DNA of 64,000 nucleotides from assembly GCF_000934685.1 (NCBI RefSeq), contig NZ_JYNQ01000001.1, positions 1,538,501 through 1,602,500 of the forward strand. The letters run 5' to 3'. The position numbers and the translations under genes were made by a program. Origin of the DNA: Lacinutrix sp. Hel_I_90 (GTDB lineage Bacteria; Bacteroidota; Bacteroidia; Flavobacteriales; Flavobacteriaceae). The notes below the pieces were generated by a model that ran no database searches, was not told the DNA's origin, and worked only from the letters and a program-made list of their open reading frames with translations. Of this stretch, positions 10,245-19,777 are shown one piece after another; position 1 is the first letter of the stretch, and every line of letters begins with the position of its first letter.

Positions 10245-11870
10245 ATGAAAAACATTACTTTATTACTCATTTTATTAACCAGTTTATTTAGCACCGCTCA
10301 AAACACAGTCGGAACCATAAGAAATGATTCGGGTTCTTTTAATGCTTACACTTTGTTATCACCAATAAACTCAACAGAAACTTACTTGATAAATAACTGT
10401 GGTCAAGTCGTTCACCAATGGACAAGTACATACACACCAGGAGCTTCTGTGTATTTATTAGAAAATGGTAATCTACTAAGAACCGGAAAAATTGCTAATA
10501 ATAATTTTCAGTTTGGTGGTGTTGGAGGCAAAATAGAATTATTTGATTGGGATAATAACTTGCTTTGGGAATACACTCACTCTGCTAATGATTTTACACA
10601 ACATCATGACATATACCCCTTACCCAACGGTAACATAATCATGATTGTTGCTACCAAAATGAACGAGGCAGAGGCATTACAGGCAGGTAGAGATCCTGCG
10701 AACTTAACACAAGGTGAGGTTTTTAATGAACAAATTCTAGAAATTCAACCTGTTGGCACGAATCAAGTAAACATCGTATGGGAGTGGAACATTAAAGATC
10801 ATTTAGTGCAGGATTATGATGCTACAAAAGACAATTTTGGTGTTGTAGCAGATGCTCCTGGGCGTTTAGACTTCAATTACATAAATATTACTAATGCAAC
10901 TGCCAACTGGCTACATGTCAATTCAATACAATACAACGTCGCCTTAGATCAATTAGTTTTAAGTTCAAGAATTATGAGTGAGATCTATGTTATTGATCAC
11001 TCTACAACTACAGCACAGGCAGCGACTAATACAGGTGGAACCTATGGAAAAGGTGGCGATTTTTTATACCGTTGGGGAAATAATGCCGCTTACGATAAAG
11101 GAACTCCCGCTACACAGACTTTATTTGGGCAACATTATCCACATTGGATAGCTGACGGACTAACAGACGCTGGAAAACTCATGATTTTCAATAATGGAGG
11201 AGATCGTGCTTATTCGTCGATTGATATAATTGACCCCATTGAAACAACTCCTGGTCATTACGTTTATGATCCCGTTAATGGTTACGCGCCAACAACAGCA
11301 GAATGGATATATACAACGCCAACAAACACAGATTTCTATACAGCTATTTTATCAAGCGGCCAGCGCTTGCCAAATGGTAACACCTTAATTTGTGATGGCG
11401 ACTCCGGCTATTTTTTTGAAATAGATTCAAATGAAAATATTGTTTGGGAATATGTTAACCCCGATGCAACGAATACTATTATTAATCAAGGGGATGCCCC
11501 TTCTTTTAATCTTGTATTTAGGGCTATAAAATTTGCACCAGATTACCCTGCTTTTAGTGGAAGAACTCTAACTCCCGGAGACCCCATAGAAACAAACCCA
11601 GATTTAAGTAATTGTACTGTTTTAAGTGTCAAAGAAAATGAGTTACCAGAAGTGAGTATTCAATTATACCCAAATCCTGTGGTAGATATATTAACTGTTG
11701 TCTATGAAAAAGAGATTAATAAAATTGAAATTTATACGCTATTTGGTCAGCTCATTCAAGTGATTGAGAACTCAAATGTTGTTGACTTAAAATCATATGC
11801 ATCAGGATTGTATTTAGTAAAAATTCATGCTAACGAAGGTACTTTAACCAAGAAAATTATAAAAGAGTAG
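10245..11870 (+). CDS. Arylsulfotransferase (ASST)-like secreted protein with T9SS type A sorting domain
   Basis: 541 residues. A signal peptide (cleavage after FSTAQ, about 19) precedes a six-bladed-propeller-type region (about 30-430) with repeated WE/NGN blade motifs (LLWEYTH, HHDIYPLPNGNII, IVWEWN, LPNGNTLICDGDSG, IVWEY) as in bacterial ASST. The last ~75 residues (YPNPVVDILTV ... GLYLVKI ... KKIIKE) form a T9SS type A sorting domain, so the protein should be exported by the type IX system and attached or released at the surface. Known ASSTs move sulfate between phenols using a histidine; I cannot verify the catalytic histidine here. It could be a non-enzymatic propeller. It is monocistronic between two terminators. 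Confidence 0.8.
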   Translation: MKNITLLLILLTSLFSTAQNTVGTIRNDSGSFNAYTLLSPINSTETYLINNCGQVVHQWTSTYTPGASVYLLENGNLLRTGKIANNNFQFGGVGGKIELFDWDNNLLWEYTHSANDFTQHHDIYPLPNGNIIMIVATKMNEAEALQAGRDPANLTQGEVFNEQILEIQPVGTNQVNIVWEWNIKDHLVQDYDATKDNFGVVADAPGRLDFNYINITNATANWLHVNSIQYNVALDQLVLSSRIMSEIYVIDHSTTTAQAATNTGGTYGKGGDFLYRWGNNAAYDKGTPATQTLFGQHYPHWIADGLTDAGKLMIFNNGGDRAYSSIDIIDPIETTPGHYVYDPVNGYAPTTAEWIYTTPTNTDFYTAILSSGQRLPNGNTLICDGDSGYFFEIDSNENIVWEYVNPDATNTIINQGDAPSFNLVFRAIKFAPDYPAFSGRTLTPGDPIETNPDLSNCTVLSVKENELPEVSIQLYPNPVVDILTVVYEKEINKIEIYTLFGQLIQVIENSNVVDLKSYASGLYLVKIHANEGTLTKKIIKE

Positions 11871-11890
11871 TTTTTACTCCACTAATATAT

Positions 11891-11922
11891 GAAGCGGCTG
11901 ATTTTTATCAGCCGCTTTTTTA
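11891..11922 (+). terminator. Terminator after the ASST-like gene
   Basis: Perfect 10-bp stem AAGCGGCTGA / TCAGCCGCTT (11892-11901 and 11908-11917) followed by a T run. It sits directly in front of rlmB, whose start codon is only 15 bp beyond the T run. Confidence 0.85.
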
Positions 11923-11923
11923 A

Positions 11924-11931
11924 TACCTTTG
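11924..11931 (+). promoter_or_regulatory. Probable -7 element of rlmB
   Basis: TACCTTTG matches TAnnTTTG exactly and ends 5 bp before the rlmB ATG. If used, the transcript would be leaderless or nearly so. No TTG is visible at the -33 spacing because the upstream terminator hairpin occupies that position, so confidence is moderate. Confidence 0.4.
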
Positions 11932-11936
11932 TCACA

Positions 11937-12671
11937 ATGGAAGATAACACACAAATTTTTGGTTTAAGAGCGGTTATAGAAGCTATACATGCTGAAACAA
12001 CTATAGATAAGGTTTTTTTACAAAAAGGTCTCAAAGGAGCGCTTTTTTTAGAGTTAGAATCCCTTTTAAGGAAACACAGTATAAATTCTTCATACGTCCC
12101 AGTTGAAAAACTAAACCGCCTTACTAAAAACAACCATCAAGGTGTCGTCGCACAAATTTCTCCTATTTCCTTTTATGATTTAGATACTTTAGTTGAACAA
12201 ACGATAGCAAGCGGTGCTACACCACTATTCCTTTTATTGGACCAACTTAGTGATGTAAGAAACTTTGGTGCTATCATTCGAACTGCGGAATGTACAGGTG
12301 TTCATGGTATTATTATACAAAAAAAAGGTGGTGCTCCTATAAATGGTGACACCATTAAAACAAGTGCTGGTGCCGTTTTTAAAGTTCCTATTTGTAAAGT
12401 AGACCATATTAAAGACGCCATGTTTCACATGCAGGCTTCAGGTATAAAAGTGATTGCTGCCACCGAAAAAACAGAGCACACCATTTATGATGTCTCTTTA
12501 AAAGGGCCCTGTGCCATAATTATGGGTTCAGAAGGACGCGGCATTAATCCTTCCGTTTTAAAACTGGTAGATGATAAAGCAAAGTTGCCTTTATTAGGCG
12601 AAATAGAATCTTTAAACGTATCTGTTGCTTGTGGTGCATTTTTGTATGAAGCGTTAAGACAACGTTTATAG
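11937..12671 (+). CDS. rlmB: 23S rRNA (guanosine-2'-O-)-methyltransferase RlmB
   Basis: SpoU-family (SPOUT) methyltransferase acting on G2251 of 23S rRNA, 244 residues. The N-terminal substrate-binding domain (about 1-80, IFGLRAVIEAI) precedes the SPOUT domain with motif 1 LDQLSDVRNFGAIIRTAE, motif 2 IIMGSEGRGI and motif 3 LPLLGEIESLNVSVACGAFLYE. The ATG at 11937 is chosen; an upstream in-frame ATG at 11889 would place the terminator hairpin inside the gene and add 16 unconserved residues. The end overlaps the convergent rhomboid gene by 6 bp. Confidence 0.93.
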   Translation: MEDNTQIFGLRAVIEAIHAETTIDKVFLQKGLKGALFLELESLLRKHSINSSYVPVEKLNRLTKNNHQGVVAQISPISFYDLDTLVEQTIASGATPLFLLLDQLSDVRNFGAIIRTAECTGVHGIIIQKKGGAPINGDTIKTSAGAVFKVPICKVDHIKDAMFHMQASGIKVIAATEKTEHTIYDVSLKGPCAIIMGSEGRGINPSVLKLVDDKAKLPLLGEIESLNVSVACGAFLYEALRQRL

Positions 12672-13406
12672 GTCTTCTTTGTTTTCTTTGAATATATAAT
12701 TATATTGAGGAGCCTCTTCTGTTAATGGTTCCTCTTTTATGCTTTCAATAAAGTTTCCATTTTCATCGAAGTGTTTCATAAACTCATCGTCTTCTTCATT
12801 ATAAGTAGGTTCTTCCCAACTATACTTTTTTGGTTTTGCTATTTCTTTTTTAAAGAGTAAGGCAAAAATAAATCCTGTTAATAAACCGGCAGAATGACCT
12901 TCCCAAGAGACTTGCTCATTTATAGGAAATGCGTAGATAAACATACTGCCATAAATAAAAATAACCACTAATGACAAGGCTATTAAACGGTAATGTTTTG
13001 CAAAGATGCCTTTAAAGAAATTAAAGCTAAATAAAACATAAATCAATCCGCTAGCACCAATATGATACGAGGGTCTTCCTATAACCCAAGTTATTAAACC
13101 AGACAATAAAATACCGTAAACTACTACTTTCCATGCAATGGGTCTATAAAAATAAAACAAAGCAGAAGATAATACGAATAGTGGAATCGTATTAGAATAT
13201 AAATGTTTTATATCTCCATGAATAAACGGACTTAATAAAATACCACGCAAACCTTTTACCGTTTGCGGATAGACCCCAAATTTATTAAAGCGATAACCGA
13301 AACGGTTCTCTACAACAAACACCAACCAAATTAATAGTACAAATAGTATGGGATTGGTTAATGCCCCGAGTGAAAACTTAAAAGGCTCTTTTTTCTGTTT
13401 TTTCAT
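12666..13406 (-). CDS. Rhomboid-family intramembrane serine protease
   Basis: 246-residue, multi-pass membrane protease. The rhomboid signature H63-G-D-x-x-H68-L-x-x-N72 lies before the catalytic serine S119 in GASG and histidine H171 in GHSAGLLTG. About six transmembrane segments lie between residues 20 and 190; the last ~55 residues are an acidic cytoplasmic tail. The substrate is unknown; housekeeping roles in membrane protein turnover are typical. It is convergent with rlmB. Confidence 0.9.
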   Translation of the reverse strand: MKKQKKEPFKFSLGALTNPILFVLLIWLVFVVENRFGYRFNKFGVYPQTVKGLRGILLSPFIHGDIKHLYSNTIPLFVLSSALFYFYRPIAWKVVVYGILLSGLITWVIGRPSYHIGASGLIYVLFSFNFFKGIFAKHYRLIALSLVVIFIYGSMFIYAFPINEQVSWEGHSAGLLTGFIFALLFKKEIAKPKKYSWEEPTYNEEDDEFMKHFDENGNFIESIKEEPLTEEAPQYNYIFKENKEDL

Positions 13407-13656
13407 ACCTTCAAATATAGCAATTAACTATCCAATAGTGCTATTGTGCTAGAATGTCAGTCATGAGAAACATCACGCATTGCGATTGTGCTCAATACAC
13501 TCGTTAAAGCTCAAATCCCTATTCACAAAAAAAAGTACCTTGAGAAATGAAAATTAAAAAATCCCTTAAAGTAAATAGCCATGAGTAAATCCAGAGATTT
13601 TTAAGAAGCATGATCAAAATTATATCCAATATTTAAAAAAAGCTTAATTTTACGGT

Positions 13657-14934
13657 ATGAATACTCCTTTAGCCGAAAGATTACGCCCGAAGACTTTAGC
13701 AGACTATGTGAGTCAGACCCATTTGGTTGGTGAGCAAGGTTCGCTTACTAAGCAAATTACTCAAGGCTTGATTCCCTCGTTAATTTTTTGGGGCCCTCCA
13801 GGTATTGGAAAAACAACACTAGCTAATATTATTGCTGAAACATCTGGCAGACCATTTTATACTTTGAGCGCGATCAGTTCAGGAGTAAAAGAGGTGCGAG
13901 AAGTTATTGAAAAAGCCAAGCAAAGTGGTGGTTTATTCACGACTAAAAATCCGATTCTATTTATCGACGAGATTCATCGTTTTAGTAAATCCCAACAAGA
14001 TTCACTATTACAGGCTGTAGAAAAAGGATGGGTTACTTTAATTGGAGCAACCACCGAAAACCCAAGTTTTGAAGTGATTCCAGCATTGTTGTCACGTTGT
14101 CAGGTGTATATATTAAATCCGTTTGAAAAAAAGGATTTAGAAGCGCTTTTAATGCGCGCCATTGAAACCGATGAGGAAATCTCTAAAAAAAAGATTATAC
14201 TCAAAGAAACCGATGCGCTATTGAGGCTTTCTGGAGGTGACGCCAGAAAACTACTTAACATTTTTGAATTGATTGTCAATGCTGAAGAGAGTAAAGAGAT
14301 AACAATTACCAATGCGAGCGTTTTAGACAAAGTACAAAACAATACAGTGCGTTACGATAAAACTGGTGAACAACATTATGATATTGTTTCAGCGTTTATT
14401 AAATCCATTCGTGGTAGCGATCCAAATGCAGCCGTATATTATTTAGCACGCATGGTTGAAGGTGGTGAAGATGTGAAATTTATTGCCCGGCGCATGCTTA
14501 TTCTGGCCAGCGAAGATATTGGCAATGCCAATCCTACAGCATTAGTAATGGCAAACACCACGTTTCAAGCCGTTTCCACTATTGGTTATCCTGAGTCCCG
14601 AATTATTTTAAGTCAGTGTGCCACCTACTTAGCCTGTTCACCAAAGAGTAATGCTGCCTATATGGCCATAGGTAATGCACAACAACTAGTAAAAGCTACC
14701 GGCGATTTATCTGTACCATTAGCCATTAGAAATGCACCAACAAAACTTATGCAAGAAATAGGTTACGGCGAAAACTATAAATATTCTCATAACTACGAGA
14801 ATAACTTTGTTTCTCAAGAGTTCTTGCCTAAAGAAATTGTAAATACTACCCTCTACGAGCCTGGAAATAATGGAAGAGAAAATACACAACGTGAGTTTTT
14901 AAAAGAAAGATGGAAAGAGAAATATGGGTATTAA
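13657..14934 (+). CDS. rarA: Replication-associated recombination protein A (AAA+ ATPase)
   Basis: 425 residues, the usual RarA/MgsA length. Walker A GPPGIGKT at 46-53, Walker B LFIDE at 101-105 and the sensor region ATTENPSF are clear, and the C-terminal tetramerisation region includes [12 protein letters not shown] and AYMAIG. Relatives act at stalled replication forks with SSB and RecA. Its end overlaps the convergent gene below by 4 bp. Confidence 0.95.
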   Translation: MNTPLAERLRPKTLADYVSQTHLVGEQGSLTKQITQGLIPSLIFWGPPGIGKTTLANIIAETSGRPFYTLSAISSGVKEVREVIEKAKQSGGLFTTKNPILFIDEIHRFSKSQQDSLLQAVEKGWVTLIGATTENPSFEVIPALLSRCQVYILNPFEKKDLEALLMRAIETDEEISKKKIILKETDALLRLSGGDARKLLNIFELIVNAEESKEITITNASVLDKVQNNTVRYDKTGEQHYDIVSAFIKSIRGSDPNAAVYYLARMVEGGEDVKFIARRMLILASEDIGNANPTALVMANTTFQAVSTIGYPESRIILSQCATYLACSPKSNAAYMAIGNAQQLVKATGDLSVPLAIRNAPTKLMQEIGYGENYKYSHNYENNFVSQEFLPKEIVNTTLYEPGNNGRENTQREFLKERWKEKYGY

Positions 14935-15776
14935 AATTGAATCTCAATAATGCTTGTTTGCAAATCATTTTCTACATATTGCGCAAGAATCCATCTGTTA
15001 TTCTTTTTATACACTAAAGCGTCCTTACTTTTAACTATAAAAACATCGTCTTTTCCTGAAAAAAATAAGGTATAACGTACTTGTCCAGCATTATTCTTTA
15101 ATTGATAATTAACAATACTTCCAGGTATTAGCGTTGCTATTAAAGCATTGTTTTCCTTCTCAATAATTACTGGTTGTTCTTCTTTAATTTGACTTACCGA
15201 ATTTTCACCCTTTTCTTGTTCTCCTGCCTTTACCATCTTAGGCTTCTTTTCGGCTTTGAGTTCTTCAATCTCACTTTTTAACTTTTCTATTTCGGTTTGA
15301 GTACCTTTTTCTGGAATTATCGTTGTAACGGTATCACTAGTTGGGACATAATTATAATTCTCCATTTTAATGGACTCAAAGGCCATACGAATGGCTTCTT
15401 GAAACGCTTTTTTATAAGCTTTTTCTCTAGAAACACCTTGAACAGAGGTAAACACGACCTCCTCCCGACAGTTTTTTAACTGTATTTTCATTTGCGTTTT
15501 AAGCAAACTAGATTCGTCTATAATAGTCGCTTTCAAGGCGAGACAGCCATTTTTAATAAGATCTTCTGGCAAGGCCTCATTAGACATAAGGGTTTCAAAA
15601 TTATTTTTCTCAAATAGAAATTTTAAAAGCGCATTTAAATTGTACTCACTTTCACTTTTTTGAAACTCAAATTTAATTGGCACTACGATATATTTATAAT
15701 CATTCAAATTATTTTGAGCAAACGACATTGACAGTGTTATAAAAAACAAAGCGATACAGGTGATATTTTTAATCAT
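14931..15776 (-). CDS. Secreted hypothetical protein with coiled-coil segment
   Basis: 281 residues. Signal peptide with cleavage after MSFAQ (about residue 21). The N-terminal domain (about 25-135) has the look of a periplasmic alpha/beta repeat protein (YKYIVVPIKFEF ... AYKKAFQEAIRMAFESI). A charged coiled-coil-like stretch (about 155-205) joins it to a small C-terminal domain. I do not recognise a named family. It is the last gene of the minus-strand run starting at radC or the deacetylase-like gene, 4 bp after the HAD gene. The function is unknown. Confidence 0.7.
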   Translation of the reverse strand: MIKNITCIALFFITLSMSFAQNNLNDYKYIVVPIKFEFQKSESEYNLNALLKFLFEKNNFETLMSNEALPEDLIKNGCLALKATIIDESSLLKTQMKIQLKNCREEVVFTSVQGVSREKAYKKAFQEAIRMAFESIKMENYNYVPTSDTVTTIIPEKGTQTEIEKLKSEIEELKAEKKPKMVKAGEQEKGENSVSQIKEEQPVIIEKENNALIATLIPGSIVNYQLKNNAGQVRYTLFFSGKDDVFIVKSKDALVYKKNNRWILAQYVENDLQTSIIEIQF

Positions 15777-15780
15777 AATA

Positions 15781-16467
15781 TTATAAATAGTTTTTTAATT
15801 CAAGGAGGTGGTTTATGCTTTTTATATGGTCTTCCAATACTACTTTATGGTAATTAAAACAAATGGCATCCAGTCCAATATTCAAGGCCCCTTGAACATC
15901 TGCCTCAAAATTATCTCCAATCATTATGCCATTTTCTTTCTTAATATTTGCGAGAGCTAAGGCGTGATGAAACATTTTAGGATTTGGCTTCTTTACACCA
16001 ACCATTTCAGAATTGGTAATTGTGTCAAAATAATGAGCAATTTTAGCTTTCTCCAATTTACTTTGTTGTACTTCTTCAAAACCATTAGTAATTATATGCA
16101 GTTTGTATTTTGGTTTTAAATATTCTAATATTTCTATTGTCCCTTCAAAAACATGATTGTGTGTTGTTAAATAATCAATGTAGTCTTTAGAAAGTTGATG
16201 AATAATTTCATCTGACACTTTTATATTTAAAACATCAAAGGTGTCTTTCAATCTACCGTAGCGTAAATTCGCTTTACTCACTTTTTCTGAACCGTAGAGC
16301 TTCCAATATTTTAAATTTATGGGTTGATAAGCCTTAGAAAATAGTTCAAAATCAATGGCGACATCATTCTTCTTAAAAATAATACCAAAGGTTAGTCCAG
16401 AATTTTTATCGAAATCCCAAAGTGTATGATCAAGATCAAAAAAAATATCTGTAATGTTATGCTTCAT
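15781..16467 (-). CDS. HAD-family hydrolase, YjjG-type (pyrimidine nucleotidase-like)
   Basis: 228 residues. HAD motif I FFDLDHTLWD gives nucleophile D11 and acid D13; motif II is in LHIITNG, motif III around VGVKKPNPKMF and motif IV IMIGDNFEADV. The WDF-N segment after motif I and the overall size match the YjjG subgroup, which removes non-canonical pyrimidine nucleoside monophosphates. It overlaps the end of the upstream deacetylase-like gene by 11 bp, so the two are co-translated. Confidence 0.87.
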   Translation of the reverse strand: MKHNITDIFFDLDHTLWDFDKNSGLTFGIIFKKNDVAIDFELFSKAYQPINLKYWKLYGSEKVSKANLRYGRLKDTFDVLNIKVSDEIIHQLSKDYIDYLTTHNHVFEGTIEILEYLKPKYKLHIITNGFEEVQQSKLEKAKIAHYFDTITNSEMVGVKKPNPKMFHHALALANIKKENGIMIGDNFEADVQGALNIGLDAICFNYHKVVLEDHIKSINHLLELKNYL

Positions 16468-17776
16468 GTTCTGAGTCTAATATAATATTGAATAACTCCT
16501 TATACCCTTGCCAGGTCTCATCAGTTCCAAAGGTATAGTTATGAAACACAGAAACAAACTCGCCGTTCACTTTTTTTACTTCATTAATCACTCTATTCAA
16601 CATCATCTTCTTATCTAGTAAAGACTGGTGTTTTAAGAGGGCGTAATCTAAAACATGATAGGTGTTTATACGCAAAGGCGTTTGAACTTCATAATCTAAA
16701 TCGTAAAAGAAAAACGGTGTACATGTTCCTGCTCTAAAGCCTATTTGTTTGATGTAACCCATGGTATAGTCTTCCGGTATTTCTAATTCTACTAAGTTCC
16801 TGTACGATTCGGGCAAGTTTAGTTTTGAAAAAGAATGTCTTGAAGCTTCTAATTCTTGATTAATAATAGACTCCATTCTTAATTTTTCTTCTTTTAAAAT
16901 AGCTTTACTTTCTAATGCAAAATAAGAGGCTTTCAAACCAATTCTTGAATAGTCTCCTATTTGCTTAATTAAGGACTGAAAGGCAGATTTTTGAGCATTA
17001 ATATTCTTGTCATACGTTGAAAAATCTCCAATTAGAAAAAAGAAGACAAACTTGTTTACGACTTGCTTTTGCTTGTTTATGATATACTTAAAGGTGTCAT
17101 AAGGATCATTTTGTAAACCAAAAAGCACGACGTATCGCTGGTATACTTTTTTCAATTTAAGCATTGAAAGATCGCGTATCGTGCCACCAAAAGTGCGCAT
17201 AATCCCTTTTAGTTTAAAAGCATAGGCACTAGGCACATCTATGACTGGTGTGATTTTGTACTGACGCTCTGGAAAAACAAAATCTGGATACTGATCTTGT
17301 AGTATTTTTCTAAATTTAAAGGCCCAGATATCAACCACGGGTTGGTTTAAAAAACCACTCTTAAAAGCTAAGCTTTCCTCGGCAGTAAAGCGACCATAAT
17401 CGTCTTTAACGTGTGGCAAATACTCTTCATACCTGCTTAACAAATAAAAAGAGGCCGCAAAAATATCAAAGGGCAATGCGCTTAGCTCTCCATTGGCAAA
17501 AAAGCATTTTGTCTCTTCCCATTCACTAACTTTCAAGTCTAAGTCGTTTAGACCTTGCTCAAATAATAATTCGTTGGAGCGCACAAAAATCTCATGGCTT
17601 AACGGTTGTCTTGTATAAGACATTTTTAAGCTGTCGTGTGCTATAAATTCTTCAATCGTTGTTGTAAAATTTACAGGAACGCCAATAATTCGTGTACAAA
17701 TTTGTTTAAAAATGTACTTAACTCTCGGTGTGATTTTATGTGTATAAACTAGAAGCATAAGCATTACAAATTCCAA
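16457..17776 (-). CDS. Polysaccharide deacetylase-like protein (DUF7033 N-terminal domain)
   Basis: 439 residues from the first ATG. Methionines at residues 5 and 7 (MLMLLVYTHK) are likelier starts because homologues begin MLLVYTHK. The N-terminal domain (about 1-150) matches a Bacteroidota domain found in front of deacetylase-like NodB folds (LPFDIFAASFYLLSRYEEY). The C-terminal half has PVIDVPSAYAFK, FFLIGDFSTYD and FRAGTC. Metal ligands of classical NodB enzymes are only partly recognisable, so activity is uncertain. It is part of an operon with the HAD gene. Confidence 0.75.
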   Translation of the reverse strand: MEFVMLMLLVYTHKITPRVKYIFKQICTRIIGVPVNFTTTIEEFIAHDSLKMSYTRQPLSHEIFVRSNELLFEQGLNDLDLKVSEWEETKCFFANGELSALPFDIFAASFYLLSRYEEYLPHVKDDYGRFTAEESLAFKSGFLNQPVVDIWAFKFRKILQDQYPDFVFPERQYKITPVIDVPSAYAFKLKGIMRTFGGTIRDLSMLKLKKVYQRYVVLFGLQNDPYDTFKYIINKQKQVVNKFVFFFLIGDFSTYDKNINAQKSAFQSLIKQIGDYSRIGLKASYFALESKAILKEEKLRMESIINQELEASRHSFSKLNLPESYRNLVELEIPEDYTMGYIKQIGFRAGTCTPFFFYDLDYEVQTPLRINTYHVLDYALLKHQSLLDKKMMLNRVINEVKKVNGEFVSVFHNYTFGTDETWQGYKELFNIILDSEHEA

Positions 17777-17876
17777 AGGCTAAAATACCAAATTACAAAC
17801 GCTTACTGCATTTTAAATAGCCGATTTTAGCATTTACTTTTTTTATTTTTTAAGTCGGTTCTTTTCTAGTAAAATT

Positions 17877-18575
17877 TTAAAGTAATGATTCGTCTGCAAA
17901 ACTAAAATAAGCAGTTTCTGTGACGATTAAGTGATCTAAGACTTTTATATCTAAACTTTGTGCTGCCGTTTTTAGTTTTAAGGTGAGTACTTTATCTGCC
18001 TGACTTGGTTTTAAAGTGCCTGAAGGATGATTATGAGCCAAAACAATGCCTACTGCTCCAACTTCAAGTGCTGTTTTAAGGGCCAAACGCACATCGACCA
18101 GGGTTCCAGTAATACCGCCTTTACTCAATTGATTTTTCTGAATGACTTTATTTGAATTATTTAAATATACAATCCAGAATTCTTCATGAGGCAGTTCGCC
18201 AATTATGGGTTGCATGAGTTCAAAAACGGAAGCACTAGACGTTATTTTTTTTCGTTCTAAGGCGGCTCCTCCGCGTCGTCGTCGTCCTAATTCTAAAGCA
18301 GCAATAATGGTAATGGCTTTAGCTTCACCAATACCTTTAAATGCCATAAGTTGTTTAATAGACAACTTTCCTAATTCACTCAAATTATTATCGGTTCCCG
18401 CTAAAATACGTTGACACAGGGCGACGGCACTTTCTTCACGATTACCAGAGCCTATTAAAATGGCTACTAATTCTGCATCGCTCAATGCCGCTTTACCTTT
18501 ATAAAGTAATTTTTCTCGTGGCTGATCGTCTTGTGACCAGTTCTTTATAGAAAATGAAGCCGCTTTTTTAGTCAT
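17877..18575 (-). CDS. radC: RadC-family JAMM/MPN protein
   Basis: 232 residues. A helix-hairpin-helix (about 79-90, FKGIGEAKA) is followed by the MPN domain with the JAMM zinc motif H181-N-H183-P-S-G-x7-D194. This is the usual RadC architecture. Despite the name, a direct DNA-repair role is unproven; the fold suggests a metallo-isopeptidase or nuclease. The next minus-strand gene begins 100 bp downstream, so co-transcription is possible. Confidence 0.92.
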   Translation of the reverse strand: MTKKAASFSIKNWSQDDQPREKLLYKGKAALSDAELVAILIGSGNREESAVALCQRILAGTDNNLSELGKLSIKQLMAFKGIGEAKAITIIAALELGRRRRGGAALERKKITSSASVFELMQPIIGELPHEEFWIVYLNNSNKVIQKNQLSKGGITGTLVDVRLALKTALEVGAVGIVLAHNHPSGTLKPSQADKVLTLKLKTAAQSLDIKVLDHLIVTETAYFSFADESLL

Positions 18576-18694
18576 TCTATAAATCTACATCTTTTTTTTT
18601 GTTTTCACTTTTAAATGCTCAAAGACTCTACATATGTGTCCTACTTATTAAGAAAATATTGTAAATTTCAGACACATAGTTAAATCATTTCGTT

Positions 18695-19138
18695 ATGCAA
18701 TCCATTTTTAATCCTGAAACGTACCAAGAGATACTAAATCGTGTTGAAAACCTAAACGAAAATGCGCAACCTAATTGGGGAAAGATGACGGTAGGTCAAA
18801 TGGCTTCACACTGCCAAATTCCATTAAACGTTATACTTGAGAAAGAAGATTATGGTTTAAAACCAAACTGGCTTATTATTCTACTCTTCAAGAAATCAAT
18901 GTATAACGATAAACCATGGCGTAAAAATATGCCAACACCAAAACGTTTTCAAGTCATCGAAACCAAAGATTTTAATACCGAAAAACAAAAACTAGTGACG
19001 CTTTTGAATGAACTCCACGAGCATAAAGAAAAAAACAATTGGCAACCGCATCCCGCTTTTGGAAAATTAACCAAAGACCAGTGGGGACAAATGCAATACA
19101 AACATTTAAATCATCATCTAACACAATTTGGCGTTTGA
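18695..19138 (+). CDS. DUF1569 domain protein (DinB-like fold)
   Basis: 147 residues matching the DUF1569 family throughout: W-x-K-M-x-V-G-Q-M-A-S-H-C near residue 30 and HPAFGKLTKDQWGQMQYKHLNHHLTQFG at the end. The histidines at the two ends fit a DinB/YfiT-type metal site. No enzymatic role is established. Its TGA stop overlaps the TTG start of the PaiB gene (TTGA), so the pair is translationally coupled. Confidence 0.85.
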   Translation: MQSIFNPETYQEILNRVENLNENAQPNWGKMTVGQMASHCQIPLNVILEKEDYGLKPNWLIILLFKKSMYNDKPWRKNMPTPKRFQVIETKDFNTEKQKLVTLLNELHEHKEKNNWQPHPAFGKLTKDQWGQMQYKHLNHHLTQFGV

Positions 19139-19728
19139 AATATCCACCACAACACCATCAGGACGGCGACATCAATCACATGATTGAAGTCATTAAAACC
19201 TATCCTCTAGCTACAGTTATTTCAGTTAAGAATAACGAACCTCTGGTCACGCATTTGCCATTAATTTATGAGTCGGGTAAACTTATTGGACACATAGACA
19301 TTTATAATCCGCAAACTGAGTTGCTAAAGGACAATAACGACATTACCATTATATTTTCTGGCCCACAATGTTACATTTCACCAAGTATATATACCACTGC
19401 ACAATTACCAACCTGGAATTATGTTAAAGTCCATTTAAAAGGTAAGGTAAAACGCATTGAAAATAATGAGACCTTAAAGCAGAGCTTAATAAGCATGACT
19501 GAATTTCTGGAAGCACCTGATCACCACTATATTTTAGAGCCAGACAATCCTAGACTGGATGCTAACCTCAACTATATTAAACTATTTGAGATAGAGATTA
19601 CGCATTGGGAAGGCAAATTTAAACTCTCTCAAGACAAACACCCTAAAGACATTAGAAATGCGCGGGCTGAACTGCTTCGTGCTAATCAAGAGACTATAAA
19701 GGCTTTTTTAGATTCTATTTTCCTTTGA
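19135..19728 (+). CDS. PaiB-family FMN-binding negative transcriptional regulator-like protein
   Basis: 197 residues from a TTG at 19135 giving (M)KYPPQHHQDGD, where PaiB proteins normally begin with Y-x-P-x-H/F. An ATG-initiated reading from 19039 would overlap the preceding gene by 100 bp with residues not seen in the family. The split-barrel flavin fold is marked by VTHLPLIYE, GPQCYISPSIY and PTWNYVKVHLKGKV. PaiB was named for repression of sporulation and protease genes in Bacillus; here a flavin-dependent role is likelier but unproven. Confidence 0.85.
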   Translation: MKYPPQHHQDGDINHMIEVIKTYPLATVISVKNNEPLVTHLPLIYESGKLIGHIDIYNPQTELLKDNNDITIIFSGPQCYISPSIYTTAQLPTWNYVKVHLKGKVKRIENNETLKQSLISMTEFLEAPDHHYILEPDNPRLDANLNYIKLFEIEITHWEGKFKLSQDKHPKDIRNARAELLRANQETIKAFLDSIFL

Positions 19729-19777
19729 GTTATTGTGAAACCACTAAATGAAATACAAAGCACAAAATAGATAGCGA

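Noticed and set aside
11889-11936. N-terminal extension of rlmB from an upstream ATG
   Set aside because: It would run through the terminator hairpin and the TAnnTTTG element and adds residues absent from RlmB proteins.
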